The notes below the pieces were generated by a model, which ran no database searches, was not told the origin of the DNA, and was given only the letters and a program-made list of their open reading frames with translations. From Meconema thalassinum (Eukaryota > Arthropoda > Insecta > Orthoptera > Tettigoniidae): a stretch of 64,000 bases of DNA. Shown here one piece after another: positions 34,580-44,830 of this stretch (positions within the stretch are counted from its first letter, which is position 1; every line of letters starts with the position of its first letter). Position numbers and translations under genes: made by a program. The stretch spans positions 130,848,533 through 130,912,532 of the forward strand of contig OX336393.1 of the NCBI GenBank assembly GCA_946902985.2, in the 5' to 3' direction.

Positions 34580-36625
34580 TTAATTTAACTCTATGATCTC
34601 GGCATGGTTTGCTGCTGCGGCCCTGGGCTCATCGTATGGTTCCAGTGGATAATAAATCTTTAAATTAGAAATGTTGTAGATGGGAGTGTTTCCAGTACTG
34701 ATCTCTTCCAATTTGTATGCGTTGTTTCCCAAATTTCGAATTATGCGGAACGGGCCCGAGTAAGGTGGTATGAATTTATGGAACACCTTCGCTGCTGGAT
34801 CAGATACAGGTTGGCGCTTAACAAGGACCAACTCGCCCAGTTCCAGTGCACGGTGAAACCGCTTTCCTCGTACCCGGCGCAATCTCCGGTCTGCTTGCTT
34901 TCTAAGGTACACAGCTGTCCTTTCCACTCTCAGGGCTGGGGCTGGTCTAGGATCCATGGGACAGTTTATTACTCTTTCCCATGATCTCACTGGATATTCG
35001 TTCAAGTGTAGAACGCTCGGTATTTGACCGGTCGATTCATGTCGTGTGGAATTTATGCAGATCTCTATTTTCTTCAGGGCGTCCACCCACTTGTAATGCG
35101 CGTCGGGGATGAAGATTTTACAGAATTTAGATACTTCACGAAAAATTCTTTCCGAGGGGTTCGACTGGGGATAACGGACACTACTTAATACATGCTTAAT
35201 ACCTAGCTCCGCTAATCCTCTCTTGAATTCGGCGCTGGTAAAGTAGCTACCGTGGTCCGACAATATGAACTCTGGTTTTCCCATCCTAGGTATGACTTTA
35301 TTCCTTAGTTGATTGAGCAGCTGTTTTGAATTTGTTTTCTGGACGGCGCAAAGTACCACGTACTTGGAAAAGACGTCCACACAGGCCAAAAGGTGCCGGC
35401 ATCCTCTTCTCCCCTTAGGTAACGCGCCATAACAGTCAATGGCCACGAGCTCCAATGGTTTTTGTGGCAACAAAGGTCTCGGGTACTGTTTCATCAAGAA
35501 ATTATTAGGCTTGACCCTCTGGCACGTATCGCACGTCTTTAACACTTCGCATATTGTGTTCCTCATTTTTGGCCACGTGAATGCCTCGCCTAGTGTCGCT
35601 TCCGTTTTGTCTGTCCCGGCATGCCCTAAAGTATAGTGCGCATGCCACACTAGCTTTCGCTGGAGAGAGGCAGGAACCAATATCCTCATCATGGTATGGT
35701 CCTGGTCCACAAATCTATGCAAGAGACCATTGAAATAATTGTAACTATTAGCTCGAGCTTCCGCCTCACGGTATTCCGGGCTTCCGGGTACCAGTTCCCT
35801 CTTGAAATATCTGATAATCATTCCCATCCACGGTTCCTTCTCCTGCTCCGCCTGAATGTTGCTTAACTCCCGCAGGAAATCCTGGTCTTGCTGCGTGAGC
35901 TCAATCTGATGGACCCTTGCTTCCACGGTGCTTCCGCCTTCTTCCGGGTTCCGGCTTAGAATATCCGGGATCACGTTTAATTTTCCAGGGCAAAATTCCA
36001 TCTGTAGGTCAAATTGCTGCGCATAAATTGACCATCTATTCAGCCTCTCAGAAAGCATAGCCGACTTAAACAAAAACGTCAATGCCTTATGGTCAGTTCT
36101 AATTATTATGGGAAAACCATAGATAATCTTCCTCCAGTGTTCGAGGGCATGAATTATCGCCAATAATTCAATCTCTGAGACTGTATAATTCTTCTCGTGC
36201 TTGCGCAATCTGCGGCTAGAGAACGCCAGATATATGCGACTCTGCGGGTTGCTGGCATCTTCCTGGTATAACATGGCCCCGACACCTATCATAGACGCAT
36301 CGGCCTGTATGATAAATTTGCGAGTAAAGTCTGGATATCCTAGCTTTACACTATTTGCTAGTAGCTCCTTCGTTGCGACAAATGCCTTCTCACTCTCCTC
36401 GCTCCACTGCCAACGATTATTTTTTTTCAGAAGCTCTTGGAGTGGTGCCACTATCTCCGTATATCCTGGGCAATTCTCGCGGAAAAAGTTCGTGATGCCT
36501 AAAAACATTCTAATGTGCTTCACTCTGGTTGGTCTCGGGAAATTTCTAATTGCTTCAATCTTTGCCGGATTGGGCCGAACTCCTTCTCCATCGATGATAT
36601 GGCCTAGATATAAAATCTCTTGCTG
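34580..36625 (-). CDS. pol: Pol of element D, second part: RT thumb, RNase H, integrase
   Basis: Counted from a Met at 36523, the frame has 647 codons; the match to element A begins further upstream, at the homopolymer. RNase H has D75 (ADAS), E119 (EIELL), D144 (RTDHK) and D187 (IPDILSR). Integrase has H296, H301, C331 and C334 for zinc, then D363 (AIDCYG), D423 (LSDHG) and E458 (NPSER). The spacing D423 to E458 leaves 34 residues between, one fewer than in many gypsy elements. The C-terminal part is basic (RRLRRVRGKR) and has a GPFRI motif of the GPF/Y type. The cDNA would be inserted by this enzyme in the nucleus. No defect is seen in this part. Confidence 0.93.
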   Translation of the reverse strand, partial: QQEILYLGHIIDGEGVRPNPAKIEAIRNFPRPTRVKHIRMFLGITNFFRENCPGYTEIVAPLQELLKKNNRWQWSEESEKAFVATKELLANSVKLGYPDFTRKFIIQADASMIGVGAMLYQEDASNPQSRIYLAFSSRRLRKHEKNYTVSEIELLAIIHALEHWRKIIYGFPIIIRTDHKALTFLFKSAMLSERLNRWSIYAQQFDLQMEFCPGKLNVIPDILSRNPEEGGSTVEARVHQIELTQQDQDFLRELSNIQAEQEKEPWMGMIIRYFKRELVPGSPEYREAEARANSYNYFNGLLHRFVDQDHTMMRILVPASLQRKLVWHAHYTLGHAGTDKTEATLGEAFTWPKMRNTICEVLKTCDTCQRVKPNNFLMKQYPRPLLPQKPLELVAIDCYGALPKGRRGCRHLLACVDVFSKYVVLCAVQKTNSKQLLNQLRNKVIPRMGKPEFILSDHGSYFTSAEFKRGLAELGIKHVLSSVRYPQSNPSERIFREVSKFCKIFIPDAHYKWVDALKKIEICINSTRHESTGQIPSVLHLNEYPVRSWERVINCPMDPRPAPALRVERTAVYLRKQADRRLRRVRGKRFHRALELGELVLVKRQPVSDPAAKVFHKFIPPYSGPFRIIRNLGNNAYKLEEISTGNTPIYNISNLKIYYPLEPYDEPRAAAANHAEIIELN

Positions 36626-38054
36626 AAAAAAAATGCGACTTCTTGAGGTTGATTTTAAAATTTGCCCTATTGAGGTTCTTTAACAGTTTCTCTAAATTTA
36701 CCATATGTTCCTCCGCTGTGCTAGACGCAAGCAAGATGTCGTCCACGTATCTTACGGTCATTTCCTTAACCTCTTCTGTTAAATTCCGATCTAAAGCCCT
36801 AATGAGTGCAGATCCGGCCGTCTTGACACCAAATGGGAGCCTAGCGAAAACCCAGCTCTGGTGGTCGAACAGAAATCCAGTCAGCAACTGTGATTTCTCC
36901 TCCAGTTCGATATGGTAATAAGAGCTCGAGAGATCAACTGACGAATAAATCTGTTTTCCTCGAAAACGCTTCAAAACGTCCTTAATTATCGGCGCTTTGT
37001 CATGCTCCGGTATAAGGCGTGCATTCAAGGTGCGACTGTCGAGACACACCCTCACAGATCCATTGGGTTTCGCCACTGCAAGTATCGCGTTTAAATACGG
37101 TGTAGGTGTCTTTCTGATTATACCTGCTTTCGCCATTTCACCAATAATTTTCCTAACCTCCGGATAGTGTTTCTCTGGAACGGGGTAAAGTTTGCTTTTA
37201 AATGGTGACCAGTCGTCCACCTGCATGGCGTAGCGGAAATTTAGAATTTTCCCTGGCATTGTGTCGAACGTTGATGCCTGCTCTCTCAAAATATTTTCTA
37301 GGCGTGCCTTGCCTTCGCTGTCCAACCTGGCCTCGCTCAGTTTTTCCTGTAATAGCTTCTCAAATGTTTCTTCGGCTCCGTCAACTTCCACGGCCGTATT
37401 CCAGATCTCTCTCAGTGTAGGTTCCCTAACGTGCATGGGTTGCGGGTTCGAATGTCCCTCCTGCGTTTCATTCTCGGCCTCCTCTGGTATTGTTTCTAGC
37501 ATCCACATATCTGCCTCGCGCTCCAAGTGCACCTCGTTCATGTGTAAATTTACGTTGCTTAACCCTTCCACGTTCTTGAACGTAACTGTGTTCTCATGCA
37601 GGTCTATCACTGCCTGGTGGTCGCATATGAAATCCGCACCAAGGATTATGTTGAAATTTATGTTGGCCATAACCATGAAGTTTTGTGATAGAATATGGCC
37701 CATTATATCCAAATCTAGATGTACTTGGTATTTGCATACTGCTGACTTCTCCGGAATAACTCCTCTGATTTTTATCTGTGGGACAGGTAATGTGGGTATT
37801 TTGTTCTGCTTGTTTAGCATCTTAACTAAAGCTTCGGATGCCAGGCACAGTTGTGACCCAGTATCCACGAGAGACCGGACCCTGACTCCACCGATTCTTG
37901 CTATGATAATAGGTAACTTGCGTAATCCCTGCTGTTTTGGTTGACTGAGCTCATTTAAAAAGTCGTCTGATGTAGCGACCCCTTCCTGTATGTGTGCGAC
38001 TAACCAGTTATTTCCCTCTTGCTCCTTTCTGAGACTGTCTTCTTGGTCTACCAC
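36555..38054 (-). CDS. pol: Pol of element D, first part: protease and RT
   Basis: This frame follows Gag in the -1 phase and overlaps its last codons. The aspartic protease has DTGSQ at residues 64-68 and an ILGAD motif about 75 residues later. The RT shows SVDLSSS (catalytic Asp), LPFGVKTAG and the YVDD box at 436-439. About 37 residues after YVDD, in an eight-base homopolymer (36626-36633), the match to element A moves to the next frame, and this frame ends after some 25 unrelated residues at 36555. The break is one base of run length. The start shown is a GTG; in the element the protein is probably made by frameshifting, with no start of its own. Confidence 0.93.
   Translation of the reverse strand: MVDQEDSLRKEQEGNNWLVAHIQEGVATSDDFLNELSQPKQQGLRKLPIIIARIGGVRVRSLVDTGSQLCLASEALVKMLNKQNKIPTLPVPQIKIRGVIPEKSAVCKYQVHLDLDIMGHILSQNFMVMANINFNIILGADFICDHQAVIDLHENTVTFKNVEGLSNVNLHMNEVHLEREADMWMLETIPEEAENETQEGHSNPQPMHVREPTLREIWNTAVEVDGAEETFEKLLQEKLSEARLDSEGKARLENILREQASTFDTMPGKILNFRYAMQVDDWSPFKSKLYPVPEKHYPEVRKIIGEMAKAGIIRKTPTPYLNAILAVAKPNGSVRVCLDSRTLNARLIPEHDKAPIIKDVLKRFRGKQIYSSVDLSSSYYHIELEEKSQLLTGFLFDHQSWVFARLPFGVKTAGSALIRALDRNLTEEVKEMTVRYVDDILLASSTAEEHMVNLEKLLKNLNRANFKINLKKSHFFSARDFISRPYHRWRRSSAQSGKD
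36626..36633 (-). other. pol: homopolymer indel breaking pol of element D
   Basis: Eight T on the coding strand. The two reading frames on either side match element A's RT end to end if the run differs by one base. With LTRs this similar, a single indel is either a very recent mutation or a homopolymer sequencing error. Confidence 0.85.
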
Positions 38055-40177
38055 CGAGTTTTTTTTTTTTTGTGCACGGCACCCTGCTGTCCGGTACCAT
38101 TGTGCTCCTCTCTCTCCTGCATTACCAGCTCGCTTTCTGCCCCCTGTATATCTGGGTTATGCCTGTTCTCCATGGTGTGTTTCCATTTTTCTCTCTGTGC
38201 TTCCTGTTCCTGGTGCAACTCGCTTAAATATCGCTGAGTCTCCTCGTACCGACTATTCCAATCCTGTCTATAGTCTTGCGTGGGCTCCTGCCTTTCTTCT
38301 CGCCTTCCGGGCCACGGCCGCCTCCCATCTCTCTCATGTTCGTAAGGGCCGTTCCTTCTTCGCCATTCATCCCTTCTCTGTTGGTACGGCTGCCAGTTCC
38401 TTCCGCGGTGCTGTCCCCATTTTCCTCGTTCATGTCCTTGGTATCCGTTCCGCACATTATTTTCATCCCTGCGCTCGTATGCTGGCGGTCCGGTGTTCGT
38501 ACCCTGACTTCGCTTGCTGGCACCAGTGTCTTGCTGTAACACAGCCGTGTTAACCTGTCCTATGGCTCGCACGTTCCGCATCTGAGGTTGCATAGAAGTG
38601 TCATCAAGCTGTCGGAGCACTTCCTCAGCTTGTACCGCGTTATTGACGTTTGCGGCCACTAGTATCTGCTGGACGCTGGCGGGTAATTGCTTGCCGATGG
38701 TCATTATCATGTCTGCTTCCCCGGGAGCGACATCAAGATCCCTCATCAATAACATCTGTTTTGTGAAATAATCCGCGTAACGTGTGGGCTGCGTAGCATG
38801 GTACTTTCTACTGTACAGCTCCATCCTGAGGCTTAGCTGTGCCGACTGCCCCCAATATTTTCTTAGGAACGCCGATTTGAACCCTTCAAAGTCCTCGAAA
38901 GTGTACCTGAAGCTCTGGTACCAGGTCAATACTTCATTCCCTAACATTTTTTCTAAAGCTCTGAGCTGTCTATTTGACGGTACTGCGTGATCGGCAAAAA
39001 ATGATTCCACCTCCTTAATGAAAGATTTTGGTGTTACTGATCCATCATTTGTGTATCTCCGAGGTCTGTCCTCCTGCATTCTTATAACCTGTACGTATTG
39101 CGTGGTTAGTTTATTCTCCATTGGTGTCGATGCTTGTCCGCGAAATTGGTGGAATCCCTCTGTAGTCTCACCTACCGTAGCCTTCTCGACCGCCCCCTGG
39201 CTTGCTTCTCTTTCGCTACGTACTGTGGCTGCGGTAATCCCATCGCTTTTATTCGTTCGCATTTCCAACATGAAATCGTCATGTTCCAGAGTTCGTATCT
39301 CAGCTTTGATAATTTTCCTATCTTGCTCATCCATTCTGGCTAGGAATTGTTTCTCGACCTCTCTGATCCGTTCTTGGTTCTCTTCCATCTGTTTAAATAT
39401 TTTCTGTCTATCTTCTTTCCCTTCGACTCCTATCTGCAGGCACGTCTTATTTATTTCCTCTTTCATTCTCAAGTATCTCTCTTCGTCTTTCTTCCCTCCT
39501 GCTCCGTTATTTTCTTCCAACCGATTTAGCCTGTCACCAATTAAAGCGTTACTCTCCCGCAGGTCCCCTCTTATTGCCGCCTGCTCTGCTCCTAACTCGC
39601 TCCATTTCTCTGCTGCTTGCAATTCCCCCCTTTCTACGTCTTCGTGCATGTCTCGCACGGCTTTATTTAGCTCTGCTATCTGCCCCTGAGCCATGATATT
39701 TCCCTCTTCGAGTATGTCTAGCCTGCCTTTCATCTCCTCCTGTGTCAGTTTTAGTCCTTCCGCGCTCAAATTGCATGCTAACTCTATTTGGTTTAGTTTA
39801 GCGAATGTCTTCTCCTCGCTAAGCGCGATCGCCTCTCTCAATGTTCCCTCCATGCGCTCTAATTGTATGCCCGCGTCTGCTTTAATGTCTAGCGTAAGCT
39901 TCGCGAATTGTTCCGATAATTGTCCGCTAGTGTCTGCCTTCAAATCTGCCTTTAAATGTTCATTGTTCTCGGCTATAATTTGATTTAATTGTTCGCTATT
40001 GTCTGTTTTCATGCGCTCTAATTGTTCGCTGGTGTCAGCTTTCAAATCTGCCTTTAAATGTTCATTGTTCTCGGCTATAATTTGATTTAATTGTTCGCTG
40101 GTGTCAGCTTTCAAGTCTGCCTTTAATTGGGCACACATCGCTTCCATAATGGCTCGCACTTCCTCTGAAGAAGCCAT
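38048..40177 (-). CDS. gag: Gag of element D, intact
   Basis: 709 codons from the ATG at 40177; an upstream GTG would add four codons but the MAS-x-EE start matches element A. The first ~100 residues are made of 11- and 12-residue repeats (EQLNQIIAENN, EHLKADLKADTS), followed by a long predicted coiled coil to about residue 330. A capsid-like region follows (about 390-520, with SFRYTFEDF and YSRKYHATQPTRY). The C-terminal region is rich in R, G, Q and W (about 560-650) and has no CCHC knuckle; it probably binds RNA through basic residues. The end reads into a 13-A tract and a TAG. No stop interrupts it. Confidence 0.92.
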   Translation of the reverse strand: MASSEEVRAIMEAMCAQLKADLKADTSEQLNQIIAENNEHLKADLKADTSEQLERMKTDNSEQLNQIIAENNEHLKADLKADTSGQLSEQFAKLTLDIKADAGIQLERMEGTLREAIALSEEKTFAKLNQIELACNLSAEGLKLTQEEMKGRLDILEEGNIMAQGQIAELNKAVRDMHEDVERGELQAAEKWSELGAEQAAIRGDLRESNALIGDRLNRLEENNGAGGKKDEERYLRMKEEINKTCLQIGVEGKEDRQKIFKQMEENQERIREVEKQFLARMDEQDRKIIKAEIRTLEHDDFMLEMRTNKSDGITAATVRSEREASQGAVEKATVGETTEGFHQFRGQASTPMENKLTTQYVQVIRMQEDRPRRYTNDGSVTPKSFIKEVESFFADHAVPSNRQLRALEKMLGNEVLTWYQSFRYTFEDFEGFKSAFLRKYWGQSAQLSLRMELYSRKYHATQPTRYADYFTKQMLLMRDLDVAPGEADMIMTIGKQLPASVQQILVAANVNNAVQAEEVLRQLDDTSMQPQMRNVRAIGQVNTAVLQQDTGASKRSQGTNTGPPAYERRDENNVRNGYQGHERGKWGQHRGRNWQPYQQRRDEWRRRNGPYEHERDGRRPWPGRREERQEPTQDYRQDWNSRYEETQRYLSELHQEQEAQREKWKHTMENRHNPDIQGAESELVMQEREEHNGTGQQGAVHKKKKTRW
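38060..38072 (-). promoter_or_regulatory. probable -1 ribosomal frameshift site at the gag/pol junction
   Basis: A 13-A run on the coding strand sits three codons before the gag stop, and pol lies in the -1 frame, open through the run. Runs of A support tandem -1 slippage of tRNA-Lys, as known for retroviral and bacterial cases. I did not identify a downstream pseudoknot. The run length could also be misread in the assembly; loss or gain of one base would change the predicted expression. Confidence 0.6.
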
Positions 40178-40850
40178 CTCCTCCACCACACAAAATACAC
40201 TTATCTGAGAAATAGGGGCATGCCTTAATGAGGAGACAATCTGTTAGCGCTAAAATGAGTTCCTTTTTGTTCCATGTTCTGCCTCCCCCAATTACTTTAG
40301 TCAGCTCAATTATTTACGTTATTCTAACCCATAAGCAAATAGCTATCCAAGCTGCATATTGAGCTTCCTACGTGATGCACACTCCCTTAAAGTTTCCTTG
40401 AATAAATTCTTTCATCCTTACACTCGCGGTTTTTACGTTAATTTATCCCAGACTTGCTAATAAAGATATTAACAATCTATAGGCTACCAGCCTTCCTATT
40501 TCATTTTCACTGGAGTTTGTTACTATCAAAATTCAAATCGGGCGCCTAGCTGACATGTCTCTACTTCACATTTGCAATAAAAATGTCAACTGTATTTCTA
40601 ATACAAACTCCATGATTTTACACCCCTTTTATTTACAATAAATCAGCCACACGCTCTTGGCGCGCCATCATAGAGTAACCCTAGTCGTACGAATCATACG
40701 CAAAATCCACCACGGATGGCAGATTTTACGATGTGCACCGACTAGCTCAAACAGGCATATGACTTTCCACATGATCCAATGAATTAGGTATCAAAACAAC
40801 AATGCAATCAACTGGGGACGAATGGCTAATGCACCATCACAGAACCCCTA
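40178..40850 (-). other. 5' leader of element D
   Basis: About 670 bases between LTR and gag without an open frame. A primer binding site is not obvious next to the LTR. TGGTGCATTAGC begins about 14 bases in. A GGCGCCCG motif is found near 40548-40555, about 300 bases in, comparable to the inner candidate in element A. Confidence 0.55.
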
Positions 40851-43731
40851 TATACCCTTCCAGGGCCTTCTAGGATGTTGAATCTTATCTCGGGCGCGGC
40901 TCGTTCGGTGGCTAATTAACACTTTACATCCTAGGAATTCGGAATTTTGGATCATGGGAACTTAAAACTATAAATCATATGCCAGGGGAACAAGGAAACA
41001 AAATTTATTCTTAGAAGACTACAAAACAGAAGAAACAATCCCTTAATAAAACGTAGAGCCACACCAAAATAAACCGTGTCATCACTGTCCTTCTCTGCCA
41101 TAAAGTCCACAGAGATGGTACGACCAGGGTACCTTAAATCTAATTAGTTCGGGCAAGCCTCAGCTTCCCCCTGATCAACACTGCAGGATCATGGAACTCC
41201 ACAAAAAAAAATAAAAAAAATCCAAATAAAATCCCAAAAAAAATCCAAGTGGCGCGCTCTCACCCCAGGTGAGTTCAAATGGAACAACAAAAGACTAAAT
41301 TAATGCCACAAGAAATGAATCATTACGTTAATCAGATCATAACACTAATACTCCAACGGAGCATCAAATCAACTGAATTTTACAAGCTGGAACCTCATTT
41401 TAACGCTCTTATATTGGAAAAGTGAATCGTACAGATGAGACCGTTCCGTTTGGCAAACAGACCTCCCTTCACGACCTCCGTTAGAGTCGTGTACGGTCAG
41501 CATGCAGTGCGGCCACACAAACACTACATTAAGCTACAACTTGCCTATCTCATTCACATACAACAGTTCCCGTGTGAAACATTTATCAAGACAATCATTA
41601 ATACCGACTAGCGGCCACCCGGAGGGTACAAATCTGATACACTAGTAACGTGGGTCCACAAAATAAAATCAAAACACAACAAACCAGAATCCCAGAATTA
41701 ACAATAAAATATGTAAACAAACCAGCCATTTTAACTTTGACCAATTAACCTCGGACAGACTCAAGGCCAAGCAAAGCACCCCGTGGCGAGGAGTGGCTAC
41801 CAGCTTTCACCCCCTCCATAGCTGATGTATACTGACTGAAGCATGAGCTCACAATAGCCCAATTCAACAAGCCCCGCAGAATCATCACTTAGCACGCTGC
41901 CTACGGGCGTCAGATCGACCCCAGCATCACGGCCGTGATTTTACCTCGTGGGAATTACCCGTCCACGGAATTACCAAAAATACTTACGTGGTTCTGAACA
42001 TCCACGACTTACCAATATGCATCAGTACATCCAGCCATACTCCAATTAAATTACCTCAAATCGCCGGGTTTGCCTGCCTTGTCCGTCACCAATCGAAGAT
42101 TGCAACACAACCATTACCTGGTAGAACTTACCACAGTCGATCCACGAACCTGATTTACCACAAAATATTCAATATGCTCTGGTTTGCTTACGACCACTGT
42201 ACAAACTCTCACCCCACCTGATCAACTGAAAAATGTATCTACAGTGACAGTAGCTGATGGCCAGATTTCCCCTGAATGATAATCTCCCCAAACTACATTG
42301 AAAACCATGACCACACGATACATATTTACACGCACGTTGCAGCAACAAACACAACAACAAAAACACAACTAACATTAAGAAATTGAATATGTACACAGCC
42401 ATTGCACTTATGCTGATCCGTACACCCCTAACTAAATTATGCAAGATAATTTGCTGTACTTATCACTATTCCTGGGTCCCAGACTGTCTCCATCATCGCG
42501 GCGTGCCCCAAGGTTTTGGGTTTACGCCCTCATTCCTCGCATGACGAATTCCATAGTTGAAGATCCTCCCATTGTTCCAATCTCGGCATCAGCTTCCTCT
42601 TGCTTCAGGTACCTCGTGGTAACGAAGAACACAGAAATACACAATTTTTTTAATGCGACAATCAAGAAAGTAACACGCACTCACTGTTCCGGACCGATAA
42701 TCCTATCATTCTCCTAAATGCTACCATCTGAACTACTCGATTCATCCAGATCGTCCACCGTAGCTCCTATCGACACAACTTATATGTTTATCTAGCGCAA
42801 TGGCTAGCCTATTTCTCAGCCACTAACAAAAACTCGCACTCGTATGCTATAGTATTTAGACATGATCCCAAAAAAAACCGCCACGCTATCTCAATTTACC
42901 ATCTGACGTGAAAATTAACAGAGTCCAAATCACGAACTCGACTGACGTGGAGCGTCCGTGACAGAATCACAAAATTGACTGACTTCACTCTCCCATTTGG
43001 AGCTATTTAAGTTTTTGAGGCATAACCTGCCGTAGGAGGAGGAAATATGAGATTTATTTCCAAAAATAATAGCTCTGTCCCAAATTGACTTATATCACTG
43101 CACTCATCGCAATCTCAATGTCTCATTGGTGATATCCTTTCCAAGAATCGATCGTGGACTCCTTATCAAATAACCTCCGTAATCATCCCTCATTGTCTGC
43201 CAATTTACGCGCCAAACACGGCTTGGTGACGCTTATCCCCTCATTGGCTGATGCTGAAACGCCCCCATATCAGGCATTTTATACTGAATTAAATCAGCCT
43301 TACATCCAAATTGCATCAAATTACATTTCTGGGAGGCTGAGAGTCTCCCGCTTCCACACATGCAACTCTCATTGCTCTCCGGTCATTAATTCTTAAGTAG
43401 GTCACATTTGGGCGGCACCAAAACTTGGAGCTGTGACCTTGCCAAACTGCAATTTTCCCACACAAATTCCTGCGTTCAACGACCTGCCTGTCCTACCCTC
43501 GCTCGTCTTCTCATGGTACAATGTCCTCCCTCGGCACACCCTGGAAACCTGCTAAGAGCATTTATGACCACTCAACCCTCCTGCTATTCTTCGTACACGT
43601 CTCTGCACACATCCAATAAAAGTATTCGCCGCCTCTGTACTCTGCATCTGCTGTGCCGGTCTGCGTATAGAATTAATGTTGGAAATACAAACTTGAGACT
43701 AGATGGATATGCAATATGCCATAAGGTCTCA
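40851..43731 (-). repeat. 5' LTR of element D
   Basis: 2881 bp, nearly identical to 31343-34228. Differences seen by eye include positions near 40997, 41434, 41540, 43041 and 43556, plus a small A-rich length difference near 41225. It should contain the promoter and start of transcription, but I could not place a TATA box with confidence. Confidence 0.92.
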
Positions 43732-44830
43732 CTATGAACATAAAAAAAATCAGTTTGGTTGCTCTGAAAGATTCATAGATATTGAGAACCGTCTAAATAT
43801 TTCGGAAGCTCGCCATTTAGGATTGTTATATGTATAGGCCATAGAGTTATGTACCATCCAAGGACAATTATTGCCTAGCTTCATTATTCAAACTTTCACT
43901 TCGATCGCATGATTACGACACAAGAATAAAAACTTAATTTTAAAATTTCGCACAGCCACCATCTTGAGGTTATGTAAACAATTGAATTAAATTAGATGGC
44001 AGTGCATTACAATCTGCAAAATCATTTACTGTACCACATTTCACTGCGCTCAGAGAGTTAAATCACGAGAAAAGTCTATTAAAATATTTCAAATTCGCTT
44101 GGTCGCCATGTTCGTTTTGTACTTTACAGGTTTATGAAATATACATAGGTTAACTTGTATCAGTACCCTTTATCACCGTACAAAATTGCATGATGATATC
44201 TGTAATAGTTTCGGAGATATAGAATGTCAGTGAAATATTTCGCACAGCCACCATTTTGAGGTTATCTAAACAATTGAACTAAATTAGACTTCAGTGCATT
44301 ACAATGTGTATGAACATTTGCTGTACCAAGTTTCATTACGTTTGGATAGTTAAATCGCGAGAAATGTATATTTAAATGTCTCAATTTCGCTTGACCGCCA
44401 TGTTGGTTTTGTAGTCACCAGGTTTTTGATAGTCCCATAGGTGAACTTCTAGTAGTGCCCTTTATCACCGTACATAATTTCAGGGCGATATCGGTAATAG
44501 TTTCGGAGATATTGCATGCTAGTGAAATATTTCGCACAGCCGCCATGTTGGATTGGTGAGACGTAACAACATTTGAAGGGCACGGTCGAAGTCGCCGGGA
44601 ATAGTGCTATGAACTTACCGAGTTTCATTGAAATCGCTCCATCCGTTTAGATTTTATTAGGGGGGGGGGACACACACACACCTCACACACACACACACAC
44701 ACACGCACACACACACGGACAAAAGGTGATCTCATAAGCCTATTTTTTTTCAAAATTGAAAATAGGATAAAAATATCAATGACATTTTTGAGCCTATCGC
44801 ACGTCTCGGCTCCCTACATTTAGCCCGTGA

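Larger units (their letters stand above)
31343..43731 (-). mobile_element. gypsy-type LTR retrotransposon D, young and nearly intact
   Basis: A 12.4-kb element on the minus strand with 2.9-kb LTRs and a 4-bp CTAT duplication (31339-31342 and 43732-43735). By eye the two LTRs differ at about six positions plus one small indel over 2.9 kb, which is a very recent insertion. Order on the minus strand: LTR, leader, gag, pol (protease, RT, RNase H, integrase), LTR. There is no envelope-like frame. The only visible coding defect is one base too many in a homopolymer inside RT. It may be a live or very recently live element, or an active one with an assembly error. Confidence 0.95.
30861..44769 (+). 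mobile_element. hairpin-ended repeat H3 (family 1), host of element D
   Basis: It starts CAAGTAGTTCCGTGAAGAAC, a hairpin start, then AGCCTATTTTC. It is interrupted at 31343 by element D and resumes at 43732 in the middle of the phrase CTATGAACATAAA. It ends with GCCGTTTAGATTTTATTAGG, an AC-rich run (about 44671-44716), GATCTCATAAG and the hairpin arms AGCCTATTTT and GAAAATAGG (44738-44767). Repeated blocks with GCCACCATTTTGAGG or CCGCCATGTTGG occur inside. Without D it is about 1.5 kb. It lies in an A-rich spot of the 186-bp tandem repeat and shows no target duplication. Confidence 0.65.
26050..44830 (+). repeat. 186-bp tandem repeat (about 2.7 units) split by insertions
   Basis: If the SINE with its duplicate (26130-30596) and the H3/D block (30861-44769) are taken out, the rest (26050-26129, 30597-30860 and about 44770-44830) reads as a tandem repeat. 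The word GAATGTTTG recurs 186 bases apart, and AAACCTAATTTTATTGCTTC repeats AAACCTAATGTTGTTGCATC. The third unit ends in ACATTTTTGAGCCTATCGCACG after H3, just as the second reads ACATTTTTGAGCCTATCACACG. Confidence 0.7.

Noticed and set aside
37261..39689. Long plus-strand frames (for example 37261-37944 and 39018-39689)
   Set aside because: They are the antisense shadow of the gag and pol genes of element D and have compositions typical of such shadows.
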